From NCBI GenBank assembly GCA_016872555.1, contig VGZO01000027.1:1-58241 (forward strand): a stretch of 58,241 bases of DNA, written 5' to 3'. The translations under genes and the position numbers were made by a program. Source of the DNA: Planctomycetota bacterium. GTDB taxonomy: Bacteria > Planctomycetota > Planctomycetia > Pirellulales > UBA1268. This document shows positions 1-9,731 of this stretch, piece by piece (positions within the stretch are counted from its first letter, which is position 1; each line of letters opens with the position of its first letter). The notes under the pieces are model-generated. The model saw only the letters and a program-made list of their open reading frames with translations. It was not told where the DNA came from and searched no databases.

Positions 1-255
1 GTCGGCCGCGGCCAGCTCCTGCGGGGGTTTGAAACGCGGGGGGAGGAAGGCGGCGGCGAGCCGGCGCGACAGCGCCGAGCGATCCTCGTCGACGAACGCC
101 AACGACGCGTTGTGGACCTCCGACGACGTGCCCCGGGCCTGGCTGAGGACCGCCAGCGTGAACGCGTAGGCCACGAACACCACCAGCACCACGTCGCGCG
201 ACAGCTCGCGCAGCTCCTTGAGCCCGAGCCAGAGGATCGTGGCGGCGGAGGCCAT
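1..255 (-). CDS. ABC-2 type permease, N-terminal part (cut by window edge)
   Basis: Only the first 85 codons are present; the gene runs off the left edge. The start ATG (253-255) lies one base after the stop codon of the upstream ATPase/permease gene, and an AGGAGG ribosome site sits inside that gene's last codons, so the two are translated together. A hydrophobic segment at about residues 20-35 (VVLVVFVAYAFTLAVL) is followed by an FVDED stretch, the pattern at the start of YhhJ/YbhR-type ABC-2 permeases, where a first membrane helix is followed by a large extracytoplasmic domain. With the two genes upstream it should form a tripartite exporter of unknown substrate. Confidence 0.8.
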   Translation of the reverse strand, partial: MASAATILWLGLKELRELSRDVVLVVFVAYAFTLAVLSQARGTSSEVHNASLAFVDEDRSALSRRLAAAFLPPRFKPPQELAAAD

Positions 256-256
256 C

Positions 257-2998
257 TCAGACCTCCTGCCGCGGGAGCAGGGCGCGGGCGATCGCCAGGA
301 GCACCGGCACGAACGCCGCCAGGGCCAGCGCGTCGGCGGCGAGGAGGGGGGCGTCGAGCCCCTTGGTAAACGCGCCGACGCTGGCGTGGAGGAAATAGGT
401 CGTCGGCCACAGCGTGCCGATCACGCGGGCCTGGCCGACGAGCGTCGATACCGGCTGGAACAGGCCCGAGAACTGGATCGTGGGGAGCATCGTGACGATC
501 GCCGTGGCGAACACCGCCGCCACCTGGCTGGACGTGAACGAGGCGATCACCAGGCCGATCGCCGTCGTCGCCAGCACGTACAGGCAGGCGCACGCCGTGA
601 GCATCGGGCCGTGGCCGCGGAGGGGCACGCCGAACAGCGTCACGGCGACGACCACCAGGAGCATGTAGGCGACCAGGGCGATGACCGCCGTCGGCAGCTG
701 CTTGCCGAGGAGGAATTCGAGCCGCGTCGTCGGCGTGACGTAGAAGTTGACGATCGAGCCGAGCTCCTTCTCGCGGACCACGCTGACGGCGGTGAGGATC
801 GCCGGGAGGAGCATCAGGAGCGTCGCCGGGATGCTCGGCACGATCGCGTATTTGCTCTCGAAGGCCGGGTTGTAGAGGAAGCGCGGTTCGATCGCGGGGA
901 GGCGCTTGGCGAGGTCGGGAAGCGGGGCGCCGCGGCGGACGACGTCGGCCACGTGGCCGGCGACGACCGAGGTGGCGTAGGCGGCGATCGTCTCGGCACG
1001 GGCGGGATTGGCGCCGTCGACGACGGCCGACAGCTCCGTCGGGCCGCCGCGCGCGACGGCGCGACCGAACTGCGGCGGGATCTCGAGTGCCAGCGAGATC
1101 TCGTTGGCGCGCAGCCGCCGCTCGAGGTCGGCGGCCCCGGCGAGGTCGGGCCGGCCGGCGAACGAGCGCGATCCGGCGAAGGCGGCGACGAGGTCGCGGC
1201 TGGTGGGGCTGCGGTCCTGGTCGAACGCGGCGTAGCGCACCTGCTCGACGTCGGTCGTGATCCCGTAGCCGAGCACGACCATCAACAGCAGCGACCCGCC
1301 GAACGCGAACGCCAGCCGGACCGGGTCGCGGAGGATCTCGAGCGACTCGCGGTGGGCGTAGGCGAGGAGACGCGTGAGGCCGGGAAAGCGCGGCGGGCGC
1401 ACGGGCCCGCCGTGGTGGAGGACGGCGGCGGCCGGTGGCGGCGCGGCGGCGTCCGACGGCTCGGCGGCGTCGGCCATCGCGTGGATGAACGCCTCTTCGA
1501 AGTCGTCGGTCCCGGCGGCGGCCAGGAGCGCCGCCGGCGTGTCGCAGGCGATCACCCGGCCGGCGTGCATCAGCGAGATCCGGTCGCAGCGCAGGGCCTC
1601 GTTCATGAAGTGGGTGGAGACGAAGATCGTCACCCCCTGCTCCCGCGACAGGCCGACGAGCAGCTCCCAGAAGGCGTCGCGCGCCACCGGGTCGACGCCC
1701 GACGTCGGCTCGTCGAGGATCAGCATCTCCGGCTCGTGGATCACCGCCACGGCGAGCGACAGGCGCTGGCGCACGCCGAGCGGGAGGATCTCGGCACGGT
1801 CGTCGCGGTGCGCGCCGAGGCCGAAGCGCTTCTCCAGCTCGGCGATCCGCGCGGCGGCGCGGGCCGCGGGGAGGTGGAACAGACGGGCATGGAGGAGGAG
1901 GTTCTGGCGGACGGTGAGGGCGCCGTACAGCGAGAACGACTGCGACATGTAGCCGACGCGCCGCCGGGCGGCGACGCCGGTGTCTTCCACCGGGGAGCCG
2001 AGGAGGATCGCCTCACCCGACGTCGCCGGGAGCAGGCCGGTGAGCATCTTCATCGTCGTCGACTTGCCGCAGCCGTTGGAGCCGAGGAACCCGAAGATCT
2101 CGCCGCGCGCGATCTCGAACGACAGGTCGTCGACGGCGACGAAATCGCCGAAGCGCTTGGTGAGGTGGCGGGCGACGATCGCCGGTGGGCCGTCGTGGAC
2201 GGTGCGCGGCGGGATCACGAGGGCCTGTGTCGGACCGCGATCGGCCTCGGGCAGGAGGGCGACGTAGGTCGCCTCGAGCGTGGCCGTGCCGGTCCGCGCC
2301 ATCAGCTCGGCCGGTGTGCCGACGGCGAGGATCCGGCCCCGGTCGACGACCACGAGCAGGTCGAAGCGCGCCGCCTCCTCCATGTCGGCCGTCGCCACCA
2401 GGACGCTCATCGTCGGCCGGTCGCGGCGGATCAGGGCGATCAGCGTCCAGAACTGCCGGCGCGACAGCGGATCGACGCCGGTGGTCGGCTCGTCGAGGAT
2501 CAACAGGTCGGGGTCATGGACCAGCGCCGTACACAGCCCCGTCTTCTGCTTCATGCCCCCCGAAAGCGAGCCGACGGGGCGGTCGGGAAACGGCGCGAGG
2601 CCGGTCGCCGCCAGCAGCGCCGCGATCCGGGCCGGACGTTCGGCGGCGGGAATCGCGAACAGCCGCGCGAAGAAGTCGACGTTCTCGAACACCGACAGCT
2701 CGTTCGACAGATTGCGCCCCAGCCCCTGCGGCATGAAGGCGATCCGCGGGCAGACGGCGTCGCGGTGGCGCGCGTCGGCCATGTCGCCGCCGAGGACGGC
2801 GACGCGCCCCGACTGGATCCGCTTGGCCCCGGCGACGATCGACAGGAGCGTCGACTTGCCGACGCCGTCGGGGCCGATCACGCCCACCATCCGCCCGGCG
2901 GGGATCGCCAGCGTGATCCCGTCGAGCGCCACCGTGGCGCCGTAGCGGTGGCTGAGCCCGTCGACCACGGCCACGCTGTCGGCCGGCTGAGGGGGCAT
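257..2998 (-). CDS. ABC transporter, two ATPase domains fused to an ABC-2 permease (RbbA/YhiH type)
   Basis: A 913-residue fusion. ATPase 1 has Walker A GPDGVGKST at 42-50, signature LSGGMKQK at 145-152 and Walker B LLILDEP at 165-171. ATPase 2 has Walker A GSNGCGKST at 306-314, a weaker signature LPLGVRQR at 405-412 and Walker B at 425-431. From about residue 500 an ABC-2 permease follows, with one N-terminal membrane helix, an extracytoplasmic domain and a C-terminal cluster of helices. The order and length match the RbbA/YhiH family, encoded between a HlyD-like adaptor and a second permease, as here. The start ATG lies two bases after the adaptor's terminal stop. Family members export drugs or act on ribosomes (RbbA); the substrate cannot be told from sequence. 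Confidence 0.9.
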   Translation of the reverse strand: MPPQPADSVAVVDGLSHRYGATVALDGITLAIPAGRMVGVIGPDGVGKSTLLSIVAGAKRIQSGRVAVLGGDMADARHRDAVCPRIAFMPQGLGRNLSNELSVFENVDFFARLFAIPAAERPARIAALLAATGLAPFPDRPVGSLSGGMKQKTGLCTALVHDPDLLILDEPTTGVDPLSRRQFWTLIALIRRDRPTMSVLVATADMEEAARFDLLVVVDRGRILAVGTPAELMARTGTATLEATYVALLPEADRGPTQALVIPPRTVHDGPPAIVARHLTKRFGDFVAVDDLSFEIARGEIFGFLGSNGCGKSTTMKMLTGLLPATSGEAILLGSPVEDTGVAARRRVGYMSQSFSLYGALTVRQNLLLHARLFHLPAARAAARIAELEKRFGLGAHRDDRAEILPLGVRQRLSLAVAVIHEPEMLILDEPTSGVDPVARDAFWELLVGLSREQGVTIFVSTHFMNEALRCDRISLMHAGRVIACDTPAALLAAAGTDDFEEAFIHAMADAAEPSDAAAPPPAAAVLHHGGPVRPPRFPGLTRLLAYAHRESLEILRDPVRLAFAFGGSLLLMVVLGYGITTDVEQVRYAAFDQDRSPTSRDLVAAFAGSRSFAGRPDLAGAADLERRLRANEISLALEIPPQFGRAVARGGPTELSAVVDGANPARAETIAAYATSVVAGHVADVVRRGAPLPDLAKRLPAIEPRFLYNPAFESKYAIVPSIPATLLMLLPAILTAVSVVREKELGSIVNFYVTPTTRLEFLLGKQLPTAVIALVAYMLLVVVAVTLFGVPLRGHGPMLTACACLYVLATTAIGLVIASFTSSQVAAVFATAIVTMLPTIQFSGLFQPVSTLVGQARVIGTLWPTTYFLHASVGAFTKGLDAPLLAADALALAAFVPVLLAIARALLPRQEV

Positions 2999-3000
2999 GG

Positions 3001-4023
3001 TCAGCGGCCCGGGGAGGCGTCGGCGGGGGTGTCTTCGGGCGGGAACGGGCGGTCGAGATCGGCCGGCCAGGAGACGGTGTCGTCGACCTTGACGTAGCCC
3101 ACGCCGCGGACCCCGGTCTTCACTCGCTCGACGTGGGCCTGCGCGAGGTCGGGGGGAACCTGGAGCTTGACGCGGAACATCAGCTTGTCGCGCTCGGCGG
3201 CCGTCTCGACCTGCTTGGGGGTGAACTGTGCTTACGGGGAGACGAAGCTCACCGCGGCGCGGGCGGCGTATTCCGGCCGGACGTCGAGCTTGATCCGGGC
3301 GTCGGCCCCGATCTTCACCCGGGCCGCGTCGCGGGCGGGAAGGAAGATCTCCATATACACGTCGCCGAGATCGAGGAGCGTCAGCGCCTTGCCACCGGCG
3401 GCGAGCACCTCCCCCTCGCTGGCGAGGCGGTAGAGGACGCGGCCGCGGACCGGGGCCGCGAGCCGCGAGTCGTCGATCTGCGCCTGGACGCGGCGGACGT
3501 CGGCCCGGGCGACGGCGATCGACTGCTCGACGGCATGGAGGTGGGCGGTGGCGGCGTTGACGGCGGCGTCGGCCACCTCGAGCCGCGACTCCTTCTCCTC
3601 GTATTCCTCGCGCGTGATCGTCTTCGACTCGAGCAAGCGCTCGGCGCGGTCGAGCTGGTGGCGGGCGGAGAGCCGCTGGCTCTCCTGGCTGACGATCTCC
3701 GCCTTGGCGCGGGCCACCTCCTCCTCCGCCTCGGCGATCCGCGCCTCCCCCTTGGCCCGCTCGGCCTCCAGCTCGAGCGTGTTCATCCGCACGAGCACCT
3801 GCCCTGGCTCGACCAGGTCTCCCTCGCGGGCCGTCAGCGTGTCGATCCGGCCCGCGTATTTCGTCGCGATGTCGACCTGCACGGCCTCGATCCGGCCGTT
3901 GCCCGACACGATCCCCGTCGGGATGCCGCTGCCGAGCCGGCGCGTCCACTCCTGCCAGCCGAGGAATGCCAGGGCGGCGGCGGCGACGACGGCGATCACC
4001 AAGCTCAAGCGCGGGGCGGACAT
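3001..4023 (-). pseudogene. HlyD-family efflux adaptor interrupted by an in-frame TAA
   Basis: The frame 4023-3001 encodes 340 residues of a membrane-fusion adaptor if one codon is ignored. Residues 1-25 form an N-terminal membrane anchor (LVIAVVAAAALAFLGW). A lipoyl/barrel-sandwich half follows at about 38-75, a long Glu/Arg-rich coiled-coil hairpin at about 80-180, then the second lipoyl half and a beta-barrel domain. Codon 264 (3232-3234) is TAA. After it the same frame continues [10 protein letters not shown] and [10 protein letters not shown], typical of YbhG/YhiI-type adaptors, where a Glu codon is usual at this place. A single GAA-to-TAA change explains it. The uninterrupted part is 3232-4023 (263 residues) and lacks the last 76. 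True nonsense mutation and sequencing error cannot be separated here. Confidence 0.8.
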
Positions 4024-4169
4024 GGAGTGAATCGTGGCGGGGCTGGCTGCCGCTGGACGGGGCGTGCAGTATCCTCCACCCGGCGCGGCGGCGGAAGGAG
4101 GGCGGGCCGCGCCGGGGCGCCGCCGGCAGGGTGCGGCAGCACCGGCCCAGCCGACACGCGGAGAGCCCG

Positions 4170-5099
4170 ATGCGGATCGTGATCCTCGACGGCCACACGG
4201 CCAATCCCGGCGATCTCTCCTGGGAGGCGCTAGAGCGCCTCGGGAGCGTCACCGTCTTCGACCGCAGCGCGCCGGAGCAGGTCGTGGAGCGGGCCCGCGA
4301 CGCCGACGTCGTCCTCACCAACAAGACGCCGCTGCCTGCCGCCGTGATCGCGGCGCTGCCGCGCGTCAGGCTGATCGGCGTGTTGGCGACGGGCTTCAAC
4401 GTCGTCGATGCCGCGGCCGCGCGGGCCCGGGGGATCGCGCTGGTCAACGTGCCGGAATACTCGACCCCGAACGTCGCCCAGGCGACGTTCGCGCTGCTCC
4501 TCGAGCTCACCAACCGCACCGGCCACCACGACCACGCCGTCCGCGCGGGGCGCTGGGCCGCCTGCCCCGACTTCTGTTTTTGGGACGGCGAACTGGTGGA
4601 ACTGGCCGGGAAGACATTCGGGATCGTCGGCCATGGTCGGATCGGGCGGGCCGTGGGGCGGATCGCGACCGCCTTCGGGATGGAGGTGATCCATGCCAGC
4701 GCCCGCGGCGACGCCGCCGCGATCGATCGGCTGTTCGCCGCGGCCGATGTCGTCTCGCTCCACTGCCCGCTCGTGCCCGCGACCGAGCGGATGGTCGACG
4801 CGCGGCGGCTGCGCCTGATGAAGCGCACGGCCTACCTGCTCAACACGGCCCGCGGGCCGCTCGTCGACGAAGCTGCGCTCGCCGCGGCGCTCGTCGCCGG
4901 CACGATCGCCGGTGCCGGCCTCGACGTGCTGGCCGTCGAGCCTCCGGCGGCGGATCATCCGCTCATCACGGCGCCCAACTGCGTGATCACGCCCCACCTC
5001 GCCTGGGCGACGCGTGCGGCACGGGCCCGGCTGATCGAGATCGCGACGGCCAACGTCGCCGCGTTTGCCGCCGGCGCGCCGGTCAACGTCGTCAACTGA
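4170..5099 (+). CDS. D-2-hydroxyacid dehydrogenase (glycerate/hydroxypyruvate reductase type)
   Basis: 309 residues, the usual length for the D-isomer-specific 2-hydroxyacid dehydrogenases. The Rossmann loop GHGRIG is at 154-159. The catalytic Arg lies in NTARGPL (225-231), the Glu in LAVEPP (254-259) and the His in ITPHLAWA (273-280). After the second beta strand the sequence is HASARG, with no acidic residue where NAD-specific enzymes usually carry Asp, so NADP(H) use is possible (inference). Closest in style to glycerate dehydrogenase or hydroxypyruvate reductase, which interconvert D-glycerate and hydroxypyruvate in the cytoplasm. It is transcribed away from the exporter operon; the 146-bp gap must hold both promoters. 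ATG 4170 was chosen because the family N-terminus (MRIVILDG) starts there. Confidence 0.85.
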   Translation: MRIVILDGHTANPGDLSWEALERLGSVTVFDRSAPEQVVERARDADVVLTNKTPLPAAVIAALPRVRLIGVLATGFNVVDAAAARARGIALVNVPEYSTPNVAQATFALLLELTNRTGHHDHAVRAGRWAACPDFCFWDGELVELAGKTFGIVGHGRIGRAVGRIATAFGMEVIHASARGDAAAIDRLFAAADVVSLHCPLVPATERMVDARRLRLMKRTAYLLNTARGPLVDEAALAAALVAGTIAGAGLDVLAVEPPAADHPLITAPNCVITPHLAWATRAARARLIEIATANVAAFAAGAPVNVVN

Positions 5100-5105
5100 C
5101 CGCGC

Positions 5106-8100
5106 TCAGCCGTCGTCGCCGGCCTGTGGGGCGTAGCGCACCGAGACGTCGATCGCGCCGTCGATCGGGATCACCTGCTGCCCGGAGACGAGCTCCATCG
5201 TGAGCACCAGGTCGCAGGCGATCCGATCGGGGTCGTCGGCCGGCACCGCGGCCCCGACGGAGTCGAGGTAGGGCTTGATGGCGCCGCGGAGCGTCTTGTC
5301 GGTGGCCGGGCGCGAGGTATCGCCGATGAAGTTGCGCAGCTCGCCGCCGGCGAGGACATACGCCCCTTCGGCGACGTCGAAGTGAGGCGCCGTCGTCGCG
5401 AACGCCGCGACCACGGCGCCGGTGTCGCGCTCGCGCACGGTGCTGCGGAGCTCGGCGAACGACGGCGCGGCGAAGCGCTGGGGCACGTGGATCCGGATCG
5501 CGTCGGGCGTGGCGTCGAAGTATTCGTTGACGCGCCACGTGCCGGCACCGGTCCGGCTCGCGGTCAGCGCGATCTCGGCAGGGGGATCGATCGCCAGCGG
5601 GCAGGCGGCGGGGGGCGGCGCGGTGACCGGGGGCGGGGCGGGTGCTGCCGGTGGAGGGAGGTAGGGGATCAGCAGATGCCCCGAGACGCCGTATGGCGTG
5701 GCGAGGTGGATGTCGACGAATTGGCCGTCGATGCAGTCGCGACCGCAGTTCGCTGCGAGCTCGTCGGCATACACGTCGGGGCACACGAGGGGGGCTTCGG
5801 GTGCGGGGAGCCCACCGAAGCCGAGCGTGGCCGGCGGGCAGGGTTCGACGAGGACCGAGTCGGGCAGGCTTCGGGCGCGGAGCGGGTTGCCGGCGGGCGT
5901 CGGCAGTGGCTCGATCGCCGCCGTCCGCGCGACCTGCCCCGTCGCCCGTGGCCGCAGCGCCCGCGCGGTCGCGGGCGTCGGCGGACAGGGAGGCGGGGGA
6001 GGCGGCGGACAGGCGCAGTCGCCGGCCGACGGCCGCCGGATCGGCTGCACGCCGGCGGGGATCGTGATCCGCATCACCTGCCGGCTGATCAACTCGACCC
6101 CCGCCAGCTGCCCGCCGGCGATGACCTGCGTGTCGAGGACGCTGAACCCCTTGCCGACGAGAAACATCGTCGTCTCGCCGGTCGCACTGACTCCGGGCGC
6201 GCCGTACCAGCCGACCAGTTCCGGGGCCAGGTCGGTGATCCCGGTGGTCAGCAGCTCGAATCCCCCCGACGTGTTCTCGTAGGGAATCTGCGTGAGCATC
6301 GACTGCAACGGGAGCTCGCGGTCGAGCTGCTCGACGCGGCGCATGAGGCGGGCGACCTCGCCGTCGCGGTAGGCGCCGGCGCACTCGGCGCAGCGCGCGG
6401 CGGACGACTGCATCGCCTTGATGCTCCGCGACAGCTGCAGCGTCTGGCGCATGCTCTGCTCGGTGTCCTTCGGCTTGGTGAGCGAGAACCAGTTGGTGCG
6501 GACGTCGAAGTTCACGTAGGGCACGAACGACGGCATGACGACGATCGCCGTGCACTCGCGGATCCCGGGCTCGAGGCGGCGCTCGGCGAGGTCGCGCTTT
6601 TCCGAATTGCTCCCCACGAGGGTGTCGGCGAAGGCGGCGATGTTGTTGCGCGTCGGCGGTGATTGGAAGCGCGGGTAGAAGCGCCAGCCGAACGTGTCGC
6701 TGCCGTGGGAGAAGGCGACCGCCGTCTTGTTGAGGGCGATCGTCGCCATGTCGGTCTGGAGTCGGCGCGCGTAGCGGCTGGCGGCCTGGGAATTGAGCCG
6801 CCCGCCGGCGGTCGCCAGCGCCATCGTGATCTGCAGTTCGCGCTGCTTGGAATACAGGTCTTCGATGTTCTGCTCCTGGACGACCGGATCGAGGGCGAAG
6901 ATCCGGATCGGCCAGCGGAGGCGGACGTAGTCGTTGAACGCCGATCGGGCGGAGGGACCGGGATCAGGGCCGTAGAACGGGCCGGCCCAGCTTCCGTCGG
7001 GGGGCGACAGACGCCCCTGGGCGCTGGCGGCCTCGCGCATGTCTTCGACGAGTCGCTCGCCGAGCAGCGCGCTTTCGACGAGGATCCCCCAGGCGAGGAC
7101 ACCGGTGATCGAGTTGCAGGTGGCGTGGCACGCCGTGTCGTTGCAGCAGGGCATGCCGGTGGCGCCGGCGGGCGTGGCGGGCTCGCCGCCGAGCAGCGAG
7201 AAGAACTCGCAGCGCCGCCGCTCCAGCTCGTTGAAGCGCCGCGTGCGCACCAGCTCGGCGAGGTTCCACGCCGGCAGCGACTCCCACACGCCGCGCGAGG
7301 CCGGCTGGGAGAGCAGGTCGTAGGCGGCCTGCAGCTCCTCGCCGAGGAGACCGCGGACGTCGTTGTAGTCGATGCAGGGGCGGTTGGCGGGATGGGTGTG
7401 CAGGGCGCCGTGGATCTCCGTGATCAACAGCGACACCTGGCGCAGGCCGCCGACCTCGGTGAGCTGGCTGGGGGGAATCGGCAGCCGCGAGCGGCGCGAC
7501 TTCGTCGACGGCACGATGGCCGGTGAGACCACCGACAGCCGGGCCCGGAGCGACGCGAGGGCATCGCCGAGGTCACGGGCGCTTGTGCGCGCCTCGGCCT
7601 GGCGTGCTTCGGCATCGGCGAGGGCTTGCTGGGCAGCGGCGAGCGCCGACTCGCTGGCGAGCCGCGACGATTCGAAGTCGGCGATCCGGGCCGTGATCTG
7701 GGCCTGCGTTTGCTGGGCCACCCGGACCGTCGACCGCGACTGCTCGACGAGATCGGGATGCTGCTCGGTGATCGATTGCCAGGCTTTCCCCATCAGCTCC
7801 AGCGTCGTCTGCGAAGCAGGCGAGCGTGTCGCGGCTGCCGCGCGGGAGGCGCCGTCGGCGGACGGGGCGAGCATGTCGGTGACGAGCCGGCGCGTGACGG
7901 CCGTGACGTCGCTGCTCGACAGCGGCTTGTCGGCGGTGCCGGGGGCCGTGCGGACGGCGCCGCCGCCCTCCGCCCGAGCGCCCGCCCCGCCGGCGGCATA
8001 GCGGCGGATCTCCGCCGCGATGCCTTCCGCCTCCTTGGTGCCGAGCAACGCCTGGACCTGCCCGGTGGCCGCGTTCACGACGGCATCGCGGGCGTCGGCC

Positions 8101-9167
8101 GCGATCCCCGCCTGCTCGGCTTGGGCGGCTTCGAGCTCGGCGAGGTGCTCGCGCGCCGCGGTCATCGCGGCGGCGGCGGCCGCCTGCTGCTCCCGTGCCC
8201 GGGCCAGATCGTCGGCCGTGCGGGCGATCCGTTCCTCGATCGCCTCGCGGTGGACCGTCTGCCAGGCGACATGGCGGCTGAGGGGATCGTTGATGGCGAA
8301 GGTCAGCGTCGGGGCGATCGTGTCGACGAGGTCGTTGATCACGAGACTGCGGAACGTGATCGGGAGGAGTTCCTCGCCGAGGACGAGGTCGGCGGTCACG
8401 GTGATCTCGGCACCGTGGCCGCGCTGCGTGTATTGGCCCGGGAGGATCGAGACCGGGATCCGCACCAGGTTCAGCGAGTACCCGGGCGAGTCGCCGTTGT
8501 CGTCGCCTTCGTTGATCCGGCGCAGCTCCTGGAGGTGCTTGACGTAGCCGGCGAGGTGGTCGAGGTGGACGTTGGGCTCGAGCGACACCGCGTTGTCGTC
8601 GCCGAGGCCGAACGTGGCGAACGGCGCGGTGCCGGTGTTGGCTAACGGCGCGCTGCGGAAGATCGGCGTCGCGTCGCCGTCGGTTCCGGTCGTGACCAGG
8701 CTGATCGCCGAGGCCGTCGGCGAGCCCTGGCCCGCCCCGGGGATCGGCTGGCCGCGCGAGGCTGCCTGGAGCGCCATCGCCATCCCAAGGAAGCTCTGGT
8801 CGCTGCGGCGCAGGCTGCCGTTGTTGAGATCCTGGAACTTGCCGAGCTCGTCGACGAGCGTCTTTTCGAATTCGACGCGGTGCCGCATCAGCCGGCTCTG
8901 GCCCCAGACGTCGGGGTGTTTGGCGACGATCGACCCGTAGGAGTCGATGTATTTCTCGAGCCAGTCGATCTCACCGGCGAGACGCTCGACGCAGCCGTCG
9001 ATCGGCGTCGCCGGGGGACGGGCGCGCTGATGCGACGACGAGCGCGACAGGCCGCGCCACAGGGAATCGGCCCATTCCCCGCCGTCAGCCCGTGGCGGTG
9101 GAAGGAGGCAGGCCCAGGCCGTCAGCAGGGTGACGGCCTTCCGCAGCGGGCGGTGCGACGTGCGCAT
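5106..9167 (-). CDS. large secreted protein of unknown function, coiled-coil and Cys/Pro-rich
   Basis: 1353 residues; I do not recognise a named domain. The chosen ATG gives a signal peptide (AVTLLTAWACLLPPPRADG, residues 11-29). Two Ala/Glu/Arg-rich stretches at about 305-365 and 475-545 look like coiled coils, separated by a low-complexity linker. A small Cys cluster (CCNDTACHATC) lies at 674-684. A polyproline tract follows near 1065 and more Cys/Pro-rich sequence to about 1210. Segments such as DTFGWRFYPR (824-833) and ECTAIVVMPSFVP (871-883) look conserved and I associate them with unnamed planctomycete proteins, from memory only. Likely a cell-envelope protein. It is alone on its strand, 141 bp from yjbQ. 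Confidence 0.75.
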   Translation of the reverse strand: MRTSHRPLRKAVTLLTAWACLLPPPRADGGEWADSLWRGLSRSSSHQRARPPATPIDGCVERLAGEIDWLEKYIDSYGSIVAKHPDVWGQSRLMRHRVEFEKTLVDELGKFQDLNNGSLRRSDQSFLGMAMALQAASRGQPIPGAGQGSPTASAISLVTTGTDGDATPIFRSAPLANTGTAPFATFGLGDDNAVSLEPNVHLDHLAGYVKHLQELRRINEGDDNGDSPGYSLNLVRIPVSILPGQYTQRGHGAEITVTADLVLGEELLPITFRSLVINDLVDTIAPTLTFAINDPLSRHVAWQTVHREAIEERIARTADDLARAREQQAAAAAAMTAAREHLAELEAAQAEQAGIAADARDAVVNAATGQVQALLGTKEAEGIAAEIRRYAAGGAGARAEGGGAVRTAPGTADKPLSSSDVTAVTRRLVTDMLAPSADGASRAAAATRSPASQTTLELMGKAWQSITEQHPDLVEQSRSTVRVAQQTQAQITARIADFESSRLASESALAAAQQALADAEARQAEARTSARDLGDALASLRARLSVVSPAIVPSTKSRRSRLPIPPSQLTEVGGLRQVSLLITEIHGALHTHPANRPCIDYNDVRGLLGEELQAAYDLLSQPASRGVWESLPAWNLAELVRTRRFNELERRRCEFFSLLGGEPATPAGATGMPCCNDTACHATCNSITGVLAWGILVESALLGERLVEDMREAASAQGRLSPPDGSWAGPFYGPDPGPSARSAFNDYVRLRWPIRIFALDPVVQEQNIEDLYSKQRELQITMALATAGGRLNSQAASRYARRLQTDMATIALNKTAVAFSHGSDTFGWRFYPRFQSPPTRNNIAAFADTLVGSNSEKRDLAERRLEPGIRECTAIVVMPSFVPYVNFDVRTNWFSLTKPKDTEQSMRQTLQLSRSIKAMQSSAARCAECAGAYRDGEVARLMRRVEQLDRELPLQSMLTQIPYENTSGGFELLTTGITDLAPELVGWYGAPGVSATGETTMFLVGKGFSVLDTQVIAGGQLAGVELISRQVMRITIPAGVQPIRRPSAGDCACPPPPPPPCPPTPATARALRPRATGQVARTAAIEPLPTPAGNPLRARSLPDSVLVEPCPPATLGFGGLPAPEAPLVCPDVYADELAANCGRDCIDGQFVDIHLATPYGVSGHLLIPYLPPPAAPAPPPVTAPPPAACPLAIDPPAEIALTASRTGAGTWRVNEYFDATPDAIRIHVPQRFAAPSFAELRSTVRERDTGAVVAAFATTAPHFDVAEGAYVLAGGELRNFIGDTSRPATDKTLRGAIKPYLDSVGAAVPADDPDRIACDLVLTMELVSGQQVIPIDGAIDVSVRYAPQAGDDG

Positions 9168-9308
9168 CGAGCGGCTCCGATCGGTGCGGGAACACACCGA
9201 CGCTCCAATCGGCAGACCCGTGCGCCGTGGACCAGCCCCGGCCGTCACCGCCGGCACAGGTCGCCCAATTTGCCCCGGTTCGCGGGGCCGGTCGCCCGCA
9301 CCGTGGCC

Positions 9309-9727
<419 letters not shown>

Positions 9728-9731
<4 letters not shown>

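Noticed and set aside
218-3097. Long rightward frame opposite the ABC transporter
   Set aside because: Arg/Gly/Asp-rich shadow typical of the antisense strand in high-GC DNA; no domain.
3232-3234. Selenocysteine or pyrrolysine recoding of the stop in the HlyD-type gene
   Set aside because: The codon is TAA; recoding uses UGA or UAG, and no downstream element was seen.
257-4828. A 1523-codon leftward open frame covering the exporter and the dehydrogenase gene
   Set aside because: Only 257-2998 is homologous to a protein family; the upstream part is an out-of-frame reading of the HlyD-type gene and antisense of the dehydrogenase. High GC leaves few stops.
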